DNA from: Mycolicibacterium boenickei
Lineage (GTDB): Bacteria; Actinomycetota; Actinomycetes; Mycobacteriales; Mycobacteriaceae
Assembly: GCF_010731295.1 (NCBI RefSeq)
Contig: NZ_AP022579.1
Coordinates: 2,542,001 to 2,606,000, forward strand
DNA: 64,000 bases
Direction of reading: 5' to 3'
The notes under the pieces are model-generated. The model was not told the origin of the DNA, did not search any database, and saw only the letters and a list, made by a program, of their open reading frames with translations. Positions 15,900-24,286 of the stretch are shown here, in pieces (position 1 is the first letter of the stretch; each line of letters begins with the position of its first letter). Both the position numbers and the translations under genes were made by a program.

Positions 15900-17480
15900 A
15901 TGGCAGTCCGTCCGCTCGTCACCACTGGCGTCGCCCTTCTCAGCGCTGGCGCGCTTGTTGCCGGGACACCTGCGTTGTTCGTTCCCCGCGACGAGATCAC
16001 GGTGGCCGCTTCGACCGCGGAAGCTCCCGCGCAGCGGACCATGACGGCGGAACAGATCCGGTTGGTAGCGCTTTCGCTGGAAGGGGCCTTGGGTTCCTTC
16101 CTCGATGGCTACGGCGGCTACTACTACCAGGGCTATGTTCCGCTGCCGTCCCCCGGCTACGTTCTCGTGGACGGCAAGCTGGTGGATCCGCCGGAGGGCA
16201 CTCCCGCAGGCACGGCTCTCCTCGGTCCAGATGGAAAGCCCCTGTACAAAGACGTGAACGGGACGCTTGTCGCTGCCACCGTCGGCGACATGGGCGACGA
16301 CGTCCAGTTCTACGACGCGGCCGGTAAGAAGGTCAACGAGAACTTCTACGACCCCGGCAACTGCTCCGCCACCGGCGCGGTGTGCCATGACGGTTTCACC
16401 GGCCTGGCCTATTACCTGAGCGACAACATCCTGCCCCTGGACGTCGTCGACAACATCTTCTTCGAGGGTGGCATCACCGACTTCGCGTACCTGGGTTCGG
16501 TGGCCGCCGCTGCCGCAGTCGATGCGTTCGACCCGACGCAGAAGCTGCAGCTGTCGAAGCGCGTCGACGAATTCTTCTCCGGTGGTGCCAGTTTGGTGGC
16601 CTACAGCATCATCAACGACAACCTGCCCGACGATGCGGTGGGCGAGTGGGTGAAGGGGCTGAACTACAGCTTCTTCGATGGAGGCGTCACGGCCGTCGTC
16701 AACTACGTCGTCGAAACCGTGAAGGCGCTGACGGCCCCGCCCGAAGAGGAAGAGGGAGAGGACACCGCCGGCGTCAGTCTCCTGTCGGCAGTGGAAAAAG
16801 CCGGCGCCGAGACGGAAACCGAATCCAGCGTTACCTCAACGACTCTGCCGAACGTCGGCAAGCTCTTGAGCCTGCCGACGCCGAAGCTCGACATCGAGTC
16901 GCCGATCAAGAAGCTGGCGGAACAGCTTGAGGCGCCCGCTGAGTCGAAGGTCGTCAAGACCGTCGACGTCACGGATGAGGAAGGCGCGGCCGAGGAGACC
17001 GCCGAGGAGGGCACCACCGTCCCCGTCACGCCGGCCGTCGAGGTCACCAAGCCCGAGGCGCCGAAGTTCGAGCTGCCCAAGCTGCCGAAGCTCGACCTCG
17101 ACCTGACCCCGAAGGTCGAGACCGCCAAAGAGGTCAAGGAAGTCAAAGAGCCTGCGGCCGAGGAGAAGTCGAACGAGGCCACAACGGATGACTCTGCCAC
17201 CACCACCAGCGGTGCTGGTGCGACGACCTCCAAGAAGTTCGAGCCCAAGTCGCGTGTCACTGAGCGGAAGCAGTCGGCCGGCGAGAAGTTCGTCGAGAAG
17301 GCCGCGAAGAACCTCGAGAAGGCCTTCAAGCCCACCACCAAGGCCGGCGCGAGCAAGCAAGAGGCCACCAAGAGTGGCACCGCCAAGAGTGACACCGACA
17401 GCGCCTCGGCAGCCAAGGCCGGCAACGCCCATTCCGACACCAATGACAACAAGGGCACCAAGGACAACAAGGACAAGTAG
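15900..17480 (+). CDS. large secreted mycobacterial protein, tandem paralogue 2
   Basis: 526 residues, paralogue of the gene at 13603. The signal (MAVRPLVTTGVALLSAGAL) is almost identical. It has the Cys pair in GNCSATGAVCHDG, the block TGLAYYLSDNILPL, the segments DNIFFEGG and KRVDEFFSGG, and the amphipathic block GKLLSLPTPKLDIESPIKK. The C-terminal third is acidic and then Lys/Thr-rich (KEVKEVKEPAAEEK, ending DNKGTKDNKDK) and should be disordered. The pair arose by tandem duplication including the promoter. Surface location inferred, function unknown. Confidence 0.85.
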   Translation: MAVRPLVTTGVALLSAGALVAGTPALFVPRDEITVAASTAEAPAQRTMTAEQIRLVALSLEGALGSFLDGYGGYYYQGYVPLPSPGYVLVDGKLVDPPEGTPAGTALLGPDGKPLYKDVNGTLVAATVGDMGDDVQFYDAAGKKVNENFYDPGNCSATGAVCHDGFTGLAYYLSDNILPLDVVDNIFFEGGITDFAYLGSVAAAAAVDAFDPTQKLQLSKRVDEFFSGGASLVAYSIINDNLPDDAVGEWVKGLNYSFFDGGVTAVVNYVVETVKALTAPPEEEEGEDTAGVSLLSAVEKAGAETETESSVTSTTLPNVGKLLSLPTPKLDIESPIKKLAEQLEAPAESKVVKTVDVTDEEGAAEETAEEGTTVPVTPAVEVTKPEAPKFELPKLPKLDLDLTPKVETAKEVKEVKEPAAEEKSNEATTDDSATTTSGAGATTSKKFEPKSRVTERKQSAGEKFVEKAAKNLEKAFKPTTKAGASKQEATKSGTAKSDTDSASAAKAGNAHSDTNDNKGTKDNKDK

Positions 17481-17493
17481 CGCCTGATCTGAC

Positions 17494-17532
17494 GCAACGG
17501 CCCCCTCCAAACCGGAGGGGGCCGTTGCGTTT
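17494..17532 (+). terminator. intrinsic terminator after secreted paralogue 2
   Basis: Perfect 15-bp stem GCAACGGCCCCCTCC / GGAGGGGGCCGTTGC with a 5-nt loop, followed by GTTTTC. Confidence 0.92.
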
Positions 17533-17726
17533 TCACATACGTGGCGAGTCCCTGTGTACGAGCTGTGAATTCTCATGATCGGGTGCCGAACAGCAAATGA
17601 ACAACATCGCCACTACCTATCGCGGGCGTCTGCGGTGCCTTAGGTTCGCTGGCGGGCCAGCGGCAATGTCTGCCGGGTAGGCCCAATTTAGCTGCGGCGC
17701 AACGCCAATCACGAGAGGTTACAGGC

Positions 17727-18278
17727 ATGGCAAAACATCGGAAGATGTCTGAGCGTTCGGTGCGGGCGCGGACATTGGTTGGGGGCGTCATCGCGGGCGG
17801 CGCGTTGGCGGTGGCCTTGCCGACGGGGTTGGCGTCCGCTGACTCCAGCGCGTCGGGCGACGCTGTGGGCCGGCCGGCCTTCGACAACCCCGCACCGGGA
17901 GTGCGGGCCGCCCAGGCCGTCGGCGACAAGGTGTTCAACCAGACGCCCGGCGTCAACAAGACACTCGACGACAGCCCGTTGGGCGAGGTCTACCACACCA
18001 ACTTCGGCACGGCGAACTACGCGGACCCCAGCAAGGGCACCAACGGGGTGGTCCAGGGCGAGCTGAACGTCAACGCCGGCAAGTACTACTACAACCAGAC
18101 GCAGAAGTACTCGAAGCAGTACCTGGGCAACAAGATCCTCCCGGACGAGAAGGACCTGCCGGGCGCCGTGCCCGCTGCCATCGCCGGGGACGGACCCACC
18201 GCCAAGGTGTCGAGCGCCAAGCCGTCCAACACGAACAAGTCGCTGACTTGTGTAGCCGCCGCGAGCTGCAACCACTGA
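17727..18278 (+). CDS. small secreted protein, unknown function
   Basis: 183 residues. A Sec-type signal, RARTLVGGVIAGGALAVALP, precedes a likely cleavage after LASA (about residue 35). The mature part is rich in Asn, Tyr and Lys (NAGKYYYNQTQKYSKQYLGN) and ends with two Cys (LTCVAAASCNH) that could form a disulfide. GAGAGGTTACAGGC before the ATG is a good ribosome site. It stands alone between two terminators. No family recognised. Confidence 0.78.
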   Translation: MAKHRKMSERSVRARTLVGGVIAGGALAVALPTGLASADSSASGDAVGRPAFDNPAPGVRAAQAVGDKVFNQTPGVNKTLDDSPLGEVYHTNFGTANYADPSKGTNGVVQGELNVNAGKYYYNQTQKYSKQYLGNKILPDEKDLPGAVPAAIAGDGPTAKVSSAKPSNTNKSLTCVAAASCNH

Positions 18279-18292
18279 TCGTTCGGCATGAG

Positions 18293-18323
18293 AACGGGCG
18301 GGCCTTCGGGCCCGCCCGTTTTT
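18293..18323. terminator. bidirectional intrinsic terminator
   Basis: 12-bp stem AACGGGCGGGCC / GGCCCGCCCGTT around TTCG, followed by a T run. It lies between convergent genes (small secreted protein on plus, DUF1707 protein on minus) and can serve both. Confidence 0.92.
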
Positions 18324-18326
18324 CGT

Positions 18327-18911
18327 TCACTCGTCGATCTGGTTACGGCGCTTCTTGCGTTTGACGCTGACGCTGCCCCACAACGAGAAGCCGCGGATGT
18401 GGACACGCGGTGCGCCGTCGGTGCCGTCGCCGTTGACGCTCTGATCGAAGTTCCCCATCACTCCGACGCCATGTAGATCCACGTTCACTTCGGGCGGCAC
18501 CAGGATGGTCTGCCCGCCGAAGATCGAATAGGTACGGACGTCGACATCGGGTGCGGTGAAGTCGGCATAGCGAAGATCGACCACTCCGCCGCCGAAGAGT
18601 GCGAACGTCGTCAGCTTCTTCGGCACGTTCCACCGACCACGGCGCTCGAACCCGCTCATGATCGCCAACAGCAGCGTCGAGGGGGCCGGGCGACAATGGC
18701 CGGCCGAACAGTTGACCGCACCGGGAAGGTCGCGACTCAGCCGCGCCAGATCGTCATAGGTCTGAGCCGCGTAGGCCTTTGCTAGCCGGTCCTCATACTC
18801 GGTCATCGGCAGCCGGCCCGCGGCGGCAGCATCAGTGAGCAGCTGCGCCACCTGAATGCGGTCGGTGTCGGCAGCCCGCATCGACCTGCCCTGCGGCGCT
18901 GAAGTGCTCAT
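18327..18911 (-). CDS. DUF1707 protein with LiaF-like C-terminal domain
   Basis: About 194 residues. The N-terminal DUF1707 motif runs from MRAADTDRIQVAQLLTDAAA to DDLARLSRDLPG (about residues 10-60). The C-terminal half resembles the LiaF/YvqF cell-wall-response beta domain: VDLRYADFTAPDVDVRTYS and IFGGQTILVPP. No membrane segment is obvious. I place the start at the ATG at 18911 (MSTSAPQGR) because the 12 codons before it do not look coding. Proteins of this type are linked to envelope stress sensing in Gram-positives. The role here is inferred. Confidence 0.83.
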   Translation of the reverse strand: MSTSAPQGRSMRAADTDRIQVAQLLTDAAAAGRLPMTEYEDRLAKAYAAQTYDDLARLSRDLPGAVNCSAGHCRPAPSTLLLAIMSGFERRGRWNVPKKLTTFALFGGGVVDLRYADFTAPDVDVRTYSIFGGQTILVPPEVNVDLHGVGVMGNFDQSVNGDGTDGAPRVHIRGFSLWGSVSVKRKKRRNQIDE

Positions 18912-19008
18912 CGCTGTCGAGCCTACGACGATCGCTGGCACATGCAAGACCGATGGCCAAACTGTGTCGCCACGGTTGCGACAGTGAACCCCGCCCGACG
19001 CGGATGTC

Positions 19009-19779
19009 CTATCCGTGGGCGTCCAGATAGTCCTGGAACGACGCGCCGTCGACCGCGTTTTCCGGGGTCAGATTGGCTCCCGACCTGTAACCGGCGACGA
19101 TGCGCCCGGGGATGGTGAATCTGGCCACCCGACGCACGCTGTTGTGTGCTGAGAGATACATCTGTCCCAGTTCTGGGTGAGTGTGGACGCTGGGCCCACC
19201 GATGTCGGGTACCCGTCCGGACGGCTCTGAATCGATCAAATTGACCAGTCGTGTCGCCACGTCGCGGGTGTCGATGGGCTGGAATCGGACGTCGCGCAGG
19301 GTCCACAAAACGGGTGAGAATCGCTGCACCGAGAACGTCTTTTCGATTAGCTCGTGGAACTGGGTGGCGCGCAGAATCGTGTAGCCGACGCCAGAGGTTT
19401 CGAGTGTCTGCTCGACCCGCAACTTCGTCTTGTAATAGGGAAGCGGGATGTCGTCGATGCCGACGATCGAGATATAGATGAGGTGCCCGACGCCCTTGCG
19501 TCGCGCAGCCTCGATCAGGTTCCGGGCCGCCTTGATGTCCTTGCTTCCGGTGGCTTGGGTGGCGCAGTGGATGACGACGTCGACGCCGTCGAGTGCGCCA
19601 TTCAAACTGTCTGGGTCGAGCAAGTCGGCCTGGTGCCAATGCACGCCGGTGTATCCGACCCTGTCCCGACGACTCAATGCGCGGACCTGGTGACCGGCGG
19701 CTGTCGCCTCAGGCACCACGTGGTGGCCGAGAGTGCCGGTCGCCCCGGTGACGAGCACTGTGCGTGGCATATCGGCCAC
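19009..19779 (-). CDS. NAD(P)-binding atypical SDR (NmrA-like)
   Basis: 256 residues. The N-terminal Rossmann motif is TGATGTLG (TGxxGxxG, residues 11-18) after VLV. An acidic position (HQADLLDPDSL) and VVIHCATQATGS follow, then YYKTKLRVEQTLETSG, where the Tyr/Lys pair is in the extended-SDR position. It resembles the group of NAD(P)H-sensing or isomerase-like atypical SDRs. The substrate cannot be read. It is a single gene, 29 bp from the PE-PPE gene stop on the same strand. Confidence 0.82.
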   Translation of the reverse strand: MADMPRTVLVTGATGTLGHHVVPEATAAGHQVRALSRRDRVGYTGVHWHQADLLDPDSLNGALDGVDVVIHCATQATGSKDIKAARNLIEAARRKGVGHLIYISIVGIDDIPLPYYKTKLRVEQTLETSGVGYTILRATQFHELIEKTFSVQRFSPVLWTLRDVRFQPIDTRDVATRLVNLIDSEPSGRVPDIGGPSVHTHPELGQMYLSAHNSVRRVARFTIPGRIVAGYRSGANLTPENAVDGASFQDYLDAHG

Positions 19780-19810
19780 GCTACCGACGCGTCGCCGGGG
19801 CTGTCAGCGA

Positions 19811-21874
19811 TTACGCCGCCGACTTCTCCTTCTTGTCGGCCTTGTCAGCCTTGGCCTTCTTGGTCGTGGGCTTCTTCGTCTTCTCCGTGTCCTTCTTGCC
19901 GCTGGTGGCGTCTTTCACGTCTTGGGCGGCATTGTCGACGGCGTTCTTGACTTCCTTCGCGGTGTCATCGACCGCACCGCGCACCTTGGCGACGGTCTCC
20001 TTGACCGACTTCTTGATGGGATCGCTCGCGTCAGCGGCATGGCGGGCCTTGGCCCGGGCCTTCGCCGTGGTCTGCAGCGAGTCCTTGTCCACACCAAGGC
20101 CTTTGAGGACGTCCTTGACGGGCGTGTCCTTCGCGTCGGCGTCGTTGGATTCGGTGTCTTCGGAATCGGCGGCGGGGGCATCGAGGCTGAGGGTCTTCAG
20201 CACGCTGTCGCTGGTCGGGCCAGAGGTGATGGCCTGCTTCGCGGACTGCTTGTTGGCCGTCGAGCCGTTGACCTTCAGCATTCCGTCGATGGCCGCTTCC
20301 ATCTGAGCGTTGATGTCATCGAGAGCGTGCGTGACGGGAGCCAGCCCCTTCTCGACCGCATCGAAGACGGGGTCGGCGCCCTTCTGCACGGCCTCCAGGG
20401 CGTCGCTCATCGCCTTGGCGGCCGCCACCGTCAAAGCGTTCTGCACGATCGGCTTGAAGTCCGCGCCCGGCAGCGTCGGAGTCCAGGCTTCCGGGTTCAG
20501 GGCATTGGCCTGAATGCCGTCGATCAGTGCGTCGAAAACGATTTCGCCGGCGGCCAGCTGTTGCGTCGAGGTGAGCGGAGAGTGCCACAGATAGGCCTGC
20601 TCGCCAGCTTCGTTGAACGTACGCTCCAGGTCGTTGGGGTTGACGTCCTGGTACCCCATGTTCACCAACTTGCGCAGCGCAGGCTCGATGCTGTCGGTCA
20701 ACGGAGTCGGGATGTCAACGCCCGGAAGCAGGTTGAGCAGATGCGGGGCAACCCGGAACGGCTCGAGCAACGGGAGATTGCCCGAGTCGTACGTTATGTA
20801 GGTGGCCTTGCCGGGGAATGCAAGCAGCTTGATGCCAAGACTGTCGAGTAGCTTGCCCAGGCCCGGAATCAACGAGGTGCCCTGGCCCCCGGTCGGGTCG
20901 ACCATCACCTTGACACCGTCAGCGATGCCGGAGATCAGCTTCGGCAGAACATGATCGCCGATGTTGTTGTCCTCGTCGGGCAACAGGTACGTCAGGAACA
21001 CGCCCGCCGCGGCCGAGTTGGCCCAGGCCAGCGGGTTCAGCGTGGTGGGCGCGTCCGACAGCGGGTTGTACGCCCAGGTGATGTCGAGGATCGAGGTATT
21101 GAGGACCTTGGTCTTGTCGGGGTTGGTATAGCTGCCAGCGTCCGGCGTGGTGAGGTTCAGCCCGAACAAGTTGGTGAAAGGTGTTGCCAATGCGAACAAT
21201 CCGCCGCCAGGGCGGCTGACATTGTTGACGAAGATCAGCCACTGGCCGGTGACCCCGATCTTCCAGTCGTCGCTGTCGGATGTGACCGCATTGATCATGT
21301 CGCGGTAGGCCAGCGATGTGGTGAGCCCGCCCAGGCTCTCGGACAGAATGATGTCGCGGCGCTGATTCAGTATGGGCGCGTTGCCGACGAGCCAGTCGAC
21401 AATCTTGTCCATGACGGACCCGTCGCGAATGCCGAGCAACTGAGCCAGGGCGTCGGTGGTGTAGGTCAGCCCATTGACACCGTCGTACACGTCGTTGGGC
21501 ATCGGACCCTTGACGCCGGCCTCGATCGGCGTCACGGCGTCGATGAAGTTCAGCAGCCCGACGACCGTTTCGGCCAATGCGGTGTTGCCGGTCAGCCCGC
21601 CGGCGGCCTTGATCACGTTTTCAGGCGTGATTCCGAGGGCTTGCGCGGTCCAGAAGATCGGGCCCACGCCGTAGATCCCGACGATATCGGGGACCTGGCC
21701 GACGCCGGCAGTCAGCTCGACATCCGCTTGCACACTGCGGTTGTGGGCCGCGAGTGCCTCCGGCGCGGATGACGCGACGCCTGCGGTCAACGCCGCCGCA
21801 GTAGCAATGACCGCTGCCGTGGTGGCAGCGGTCTTAGCCATGGACAGACGGGGAGGAGTGGGCTGTGACGTCAA
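19811..21874 (-). CDS. large secreted PE-PPE-domain protein
   Basis: About 687 residues. Signal peptide AKTAATTAAVIATAAALTAGVASSAPEALA. A PE-PPE (cutinase/lipase-like) domain follows at about 45-330: VPDIVGIYGVGPIFWTAQAL, an elbow IILSESLGG with the candidate nucleophile Ser, DITWAYNPLSDAPTTLNPLAWAN. A helical region follows, then a C-terminal tail of Lys/Ala repeats (KKPTTKKAKADKADKKEKSAA) that should be disordered and basic. I favour the TTG at 21874, which has AAGGCGG six bases upstream. The ATG at 21841 lacks a ribosome site. In contrast to the protein at 11836, the Ser seems retained here. Confidence 0.82.
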   Translation of the reverse strand: MTSQPTPPRLSMAKTAATTAAVIATAAALTAGVASSAPEALAAHNRSVQADVELTAGVGQVPDIVGIYGVGPIFWTAQALGITPENVIKAAGGLTGNTALAETVVGLLNFIDAVTPIEAGVKGPMPNDVYDGVNGLTYTTDALAQLLGIRDGSVMDKIVDWLVGNAPILNQRRDIILSESLGGLTTSLAYRDMINAVTSDSDDWKIGVTGQWLIFVNNVSRPGGGLFALATPFTNLFGLNLTTPDAGSYTNPDKTKVLNTSILDITWAYNPLSDAPTTLNPLAWANSAAAGVFLTYLLPDEDNNIGDHVLPKLISGIADGVKVMVDPTGGQGTSLIPGLGKLLDSLGIKLLAFPGKATYITYDSGNLPLLEPFRVAPHLLNLLPGVDIPTPLTDSIEPALRKLVNMGYQDVNPNDLERTFNEAGEQAYLWHSPLTSTQQLAAGEIVFDALIDGIQANALNPEAWTPTLPGADFKPIVQNALTVAAAKAMSDALEAVQKGADPVFDAVEKGLAPVTHALDDINAQMEAAIDGMLKVNGSTANKQSAKQAITSGPTSDSVLKTLSLDAPAADSEDTESNDADAKDTPVKDVLKGLGVDKDSLQTTAKARAKARHAADASDPIKKSVKETVAKVRGAVDDTAKEVKNAVDNAAQDVKDATSGKKDTEKTKKPTTKKAKADKADKKEKSAA

Positions 21875-21911
21875 TGTCGCCGCCTTCGGAGTGTGATGTG
21901 GCCTACAAATA

Positions 21912-21926
21912 TTTGCATAATGTAAC
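21912..21926. promoter_or_regulatory. imperfect palindrome upstream of the PE-PPE gene
   Basis: TTTGCATAATGTAAC, matching the perfect palindrome at 13213-13227 at 12 of 15 positions. It lies about 40 bp upstream of the likely TTG start, where a promoter or operator is expected. Confidence 0.4.
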
Positions 21927-21928
21927 AA

Positions 21929-22258
21929 CAGTTATTTCCCCGAGGGCAAATTTGCCGAGATGGCGATCTTGGGTGTAGTCGGCCCAGCCTCCTGCTGCGG
22001 ACTCCGTCGCCGACCGAGGGGCATGTTCTATGCAGCAGGGTGATTCGCCGTGGTCGTACGTGGGGTTCGACGGCTGTGCGATCCGTCGTCAGTTGGCCGG
22101 TCTCGTTGCGGTCGTCGCACCTTTCTGGCGAACTCTGGTTACTGCCCTGAGTTCGGGCGCGTCAATCACGATTCTGGTTGTGAACCGGCGCTGTACGAGG
22201 AGAGCGCGGGGGACGCTCTCGCCCTTTGTTGATCTACGTATGTGGCCACGCTTTGGTG
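21929..22258. other. intergenic region, no gene seen
   Basis: About 330 bp between the start of the PE-PPE gene and the stop of the J-domain gene. The open frames on the plus strand have arbitrary composition and no ribosome site. I see no repeat or terminator. Confidence 0.5.
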
Positions 22259-22618
22259 TTAGCGGTGACGGCGCACGGGGCCGACCTGCAAGGGCGGCAC
22301 GGCTGGGCTGGCGTCAGCGGTCGGGCGGTGGGTGACGGGGATCGAGACGTGGCCTGCGGTCGGATTGTCGGCGGGGATGGATCGTGACGGTGTGCCGTTG
22401 GCGCGGTCGTATTCGGCGCGGCGGGAGGGGTTGCGCAATTGCCCGTAGGCGGCCAGGAGCTGCTGGAGGTATTGGTCGGCGGCGTGTGTGGACGGTGCGT
22501 GACGGGTGTCGGGGTGGTGGGCACGTAGCCGGGTGCGGTAGGCGTGGGTGATCTCGTCTTGGGTGGCCGCTGGTGACACGCCCAACACCTGGTAAGGGTC
22601 AAGCTGGGTGCGCACCAT
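22259..22618 (-). CDS. J-domain (DnaJ-like) co-chaperone
   Basis: 119 residues. The N-terminal J domain (about 6-70) is clear: LDPYQVLGVSPAATQDEITHAYRTRL, the HPD tripeptide in AHHPDTRH, then LLAAYGQLRNPSRRAEYDRA. The rest is a short Pro/Thr-rich tail without zinc-finger or substrate-binding domains. It should stimulate a DnaK-type ATPase. It is the third gene of a minus-strand group after Hsp20. The start is the ATG at 22618; the open frame extends upstream but without coding character. Confidence 0.85.
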   Translation of the reverse strand: MVRTQLDPYQVLGVSPAATQDEITHAYRTRLRAHHPDTRHAPSTHAADQYLQQLLAAYGQLRNPSRRAEYDRANGTPSRSIPADNPTAGHVSIPVTHRPTADASPAVPPLQVGPVRRHR

Positions 22619-22643
22619 CGCTGCGACCTCTCGGCGTTGGGGC

Positions 22644-22681
22644 GGTGGCTCCCGGGCTTTCGTGTGAAGCCGGGAGCCACC
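22644..22681 (-). promoter_or_regulatory. stem-loop upstream of the J-domain gene
   Basis: 15-16-bp near-perfect stem GGTGGCTCCCGGGCTT / AAGCCGGGAGCCACC with a 7-nt loop, ending 26 bases before the J-domain start on the minus strand. There is no T-tract, so it may be an attenuator or a transcript-stability element rather than a terminator. Confidence 0.55.
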
Positions 22682-22892
22682 GCGGTGGATGGATTCTTCG
22701 GCCACCCGTGGGCGAGGGTGGTTGGTGTGGGGCCACGACGCCGTGTGTACGCGCCCCGTTCGGTGCGCCACTACCGGTGGCGGTGCGTGCGTGGACCGAC
22801 ATCCGGCGTCGGTGTCGGTCGCGGTGACGCCACTATCTGACAGGTGTGGCCGACACCGGCGTCGGTGGCCTCGATGATCTATCGAATGAAGG

Positions 22893-23223
22893 TCACCTCC
22901 CTTGCCTGGCAACGTGTTCCAGTACGAGGTGGTGCGGAGGTGAACGCTGGGTAGCCGACACCGGTGCGGGCAGCCATCGCCGCCGCAGCCGCCGCCGCAG
23001 TGCTGGTATCGGTGGGCGTGGGCGCCGGCATCGAGCGCTCCGCGTGCCGAGCTGGCCAGGGCGGGGCCGGGGCGCAGACCCCTCGGCGAGCAGGTCGGCG
23101 AGTTCACGCTCCCATAGGGCCTCATCCTGTCGAAGGCGTATCCACTCGGCCTCCACGATCGCCGCCGCCTCATCGAGCAGGCTGCGGTCCCAACGGATAT
23201 CGGGTTGGATATCGGGCGCCATG
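22893..23223 (-). CDS. small protein of the hsp20 group, unknown function
   Basis: About 109 residues. The first 55 are clearly coding-like: MAPDIQPDIRWDRSLLDEAA, then a charged helix RQDEALWERELADLL. The rest is Arg/Pro-rich and may be read past a frameshift. AAAGGGGG lies eight bases before the ATG at 23223, which decides the start over the GTG at 23231. It sits between hsp20 and the J-domain gene on the same strand, suggesting a heat-shock accessory role. Family not recognised. Confidence 0.5.
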
Positions 23224-23281
23224 TCACTCACCCCCTTTCCCGGATGCGGCGTCCCGGGCCCCGCGGGTGCGGTGGGCCTCG

Positions 23282-23701
23282 TCAGGCGTTGATAGCGGTC
23301 TTGTCGGTCTCGCTCGTGATCTCGATGCGGCGCGGTTTGGCTTTCTCGGCCACCGGGATGGTCAACCGCAACACCCCACCGGCGTAGTTGGCCTCGATCG
23401 CGTCGGTGTCCAGCGTCTCGCCCAGGAACAGCTGCCGGCTGAACACTCCGCGCGCACGCTCGGCCGAGACGAGTTCCCGGTCGGGATCCAGTTCGGGACG
23501 CTGGGCGTGCACGGTGAGCACATTGCGCTCCACATCGAGGTTGAGCGAATTCACGTCCACCCCAGGCAGATCGAACTCGACGATGAACCTGTCGCCCTCG
23601 CGCCAGGCGTCCATCGGCATCACCGCCGGACGGGCCGTGGTGCCCAGTACCTGCTGGGCCAGTCGATCGAAGTCACGGAACGGATCGGTACGCATCAACA
23701 T
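23282..23701 (-). CDS. Hsp20-family small heat-shock protein
   Basis: 139 residues, an ATP-independent holdase. The alpha-crystallin domain spans about 28-125: [20 protein letters not shown], a central [15 protein letters not shown], and the C-terminal [21 protein letters not shown], which includes an I-x-V-type anchor. GGAGG eight bases before the ATG is a strong ribosome site. It is the first gene of the minus-strand stress group. A divergent HspR-like regulator and two palindromes lie in the promoter region. Confidence 0.93.
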   Translation of the reverse strand: MLMRTDPFRDFDRLAQQVLGTTARPAVMPMDAWREGDRFIVEFDLPGVDVNSLNLDVERNVLTVHAQRPELDPDRELVSAERARGVFSRQLFLGETLDTDAIEANYAGGVLRLTIPVAEKAKPRRIEITSETDKTAINA

Positions 23702-23731
23702 GATCTCTGCCTCCTAACCCACTCTGCTGGT

Positions 23732-23768
23732 CACAGAATATCTGTGTCAGATGACATAAGTTTCTTAT
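23732..23768. promoter_or_regulatory. two palindromes between hsp20 and the MerR regulator
   Basis: CACAGA-ATA-TCTGTG (23732-23746) and ATAAG-TTT-CTTAT (23756-23768) lie side by side in the divergent promoter region, 30-67 bp before the hsp20 ATG. They are placed as operators for the divergent MerR/HspR-like protein. They do not match the classical HAIR sequence. Confidence 0.5.
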
Positions 23769-23829
23769 AGCACTGCTTTTCGACTCGTGCAAGGATGAAT
23801 GTGCATCAAATCGGGGAGAAGGGAAACGT

Positions 23830-24186
23830 TTGGACGTGCAGAGCGATGCGGTGACGCGATCGGCGCGTGGGGTATACGGCATTTCTGTGGCCGCTGAGCT
23901 GAGCGGAATCGACCCGCAGACCCTGCGCCTGTACGAGCGGCGCGGACTGCTCACCCCGGCACGTACGGAAGGCGGCACCCGCCGCTACAGCGACGACGAC
24001 CTCGACCGGCTGCAGCGGATAGCCGAATTGGTCGCCGACGGTGTCAACATCGCGGGCATCGCCCAGATTCTGCCGCTGCAGGACCGCAACGCCGAGCTGG
24101 CGTCGACCAACGGCGAGCTCGCTTCGGAGAATGCGCGACTGCGATCGCAGAAGCCGCGCAGCGCACACCGCCGCGAGCGTCGATGA
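23830..24186 (+). CDS. HspR-like MerR-family regulator
   Basis: 118 residues. The MerR winged helix is GVYGISVAAELSGIDPQTLR then LYERRGLLTPARTEGGTRRYSDDDLDRL (about 14-60), very like HspR. A helix and a short coiled coil follow (ELASTNGELASENARLRSQ). HspR proteins repress heat-shock genes until chaperones become limiting. The divergent placement to hsp20 suggests control of that operon and of itself. The TTG start at 23830 is preceded by GAGAAGGG at six bases. Confidence 0.87.
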   Translation: MDVQSDAVTRSARGVYGISVAAELSGIDPQTLRLYERRGLLTPARTEGGTRRYSDDDLDRLQRIAELVADGVNIAGIAQILPLQDRNAELASTNGELASENARLRSQKPRSAHRRERR

Positions 24187-24241
24187 CGCTGCGCGGCCAG
24201 GTCCCGGCAATGCTCGTTGCCGGGCAATGCGAGTCAGGGTG

Positions 24242-24273
24242 CGGGTCCAGGGCCGCGGCCGGCCCTGGACCCG
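24242..24273. terminator. hairpin between convergent genes
   Basis: Perfect 13-bp stem CGGGTCCAGGGCC / GGCCCTGGACCCG with a 6-nt loop, without a T run. It lies between the MerR gene and the convergent SnoaL gene. Confidence 0.7.
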
Positions 24274-24286
24274 GCGGACAACAAGC

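Noticed and set aside
22030..22335. 101-codon open frame on the plus strand after the PE-PPE gene
   Set aside because: It overlaps the end of the J-domain gene and has no coding character.
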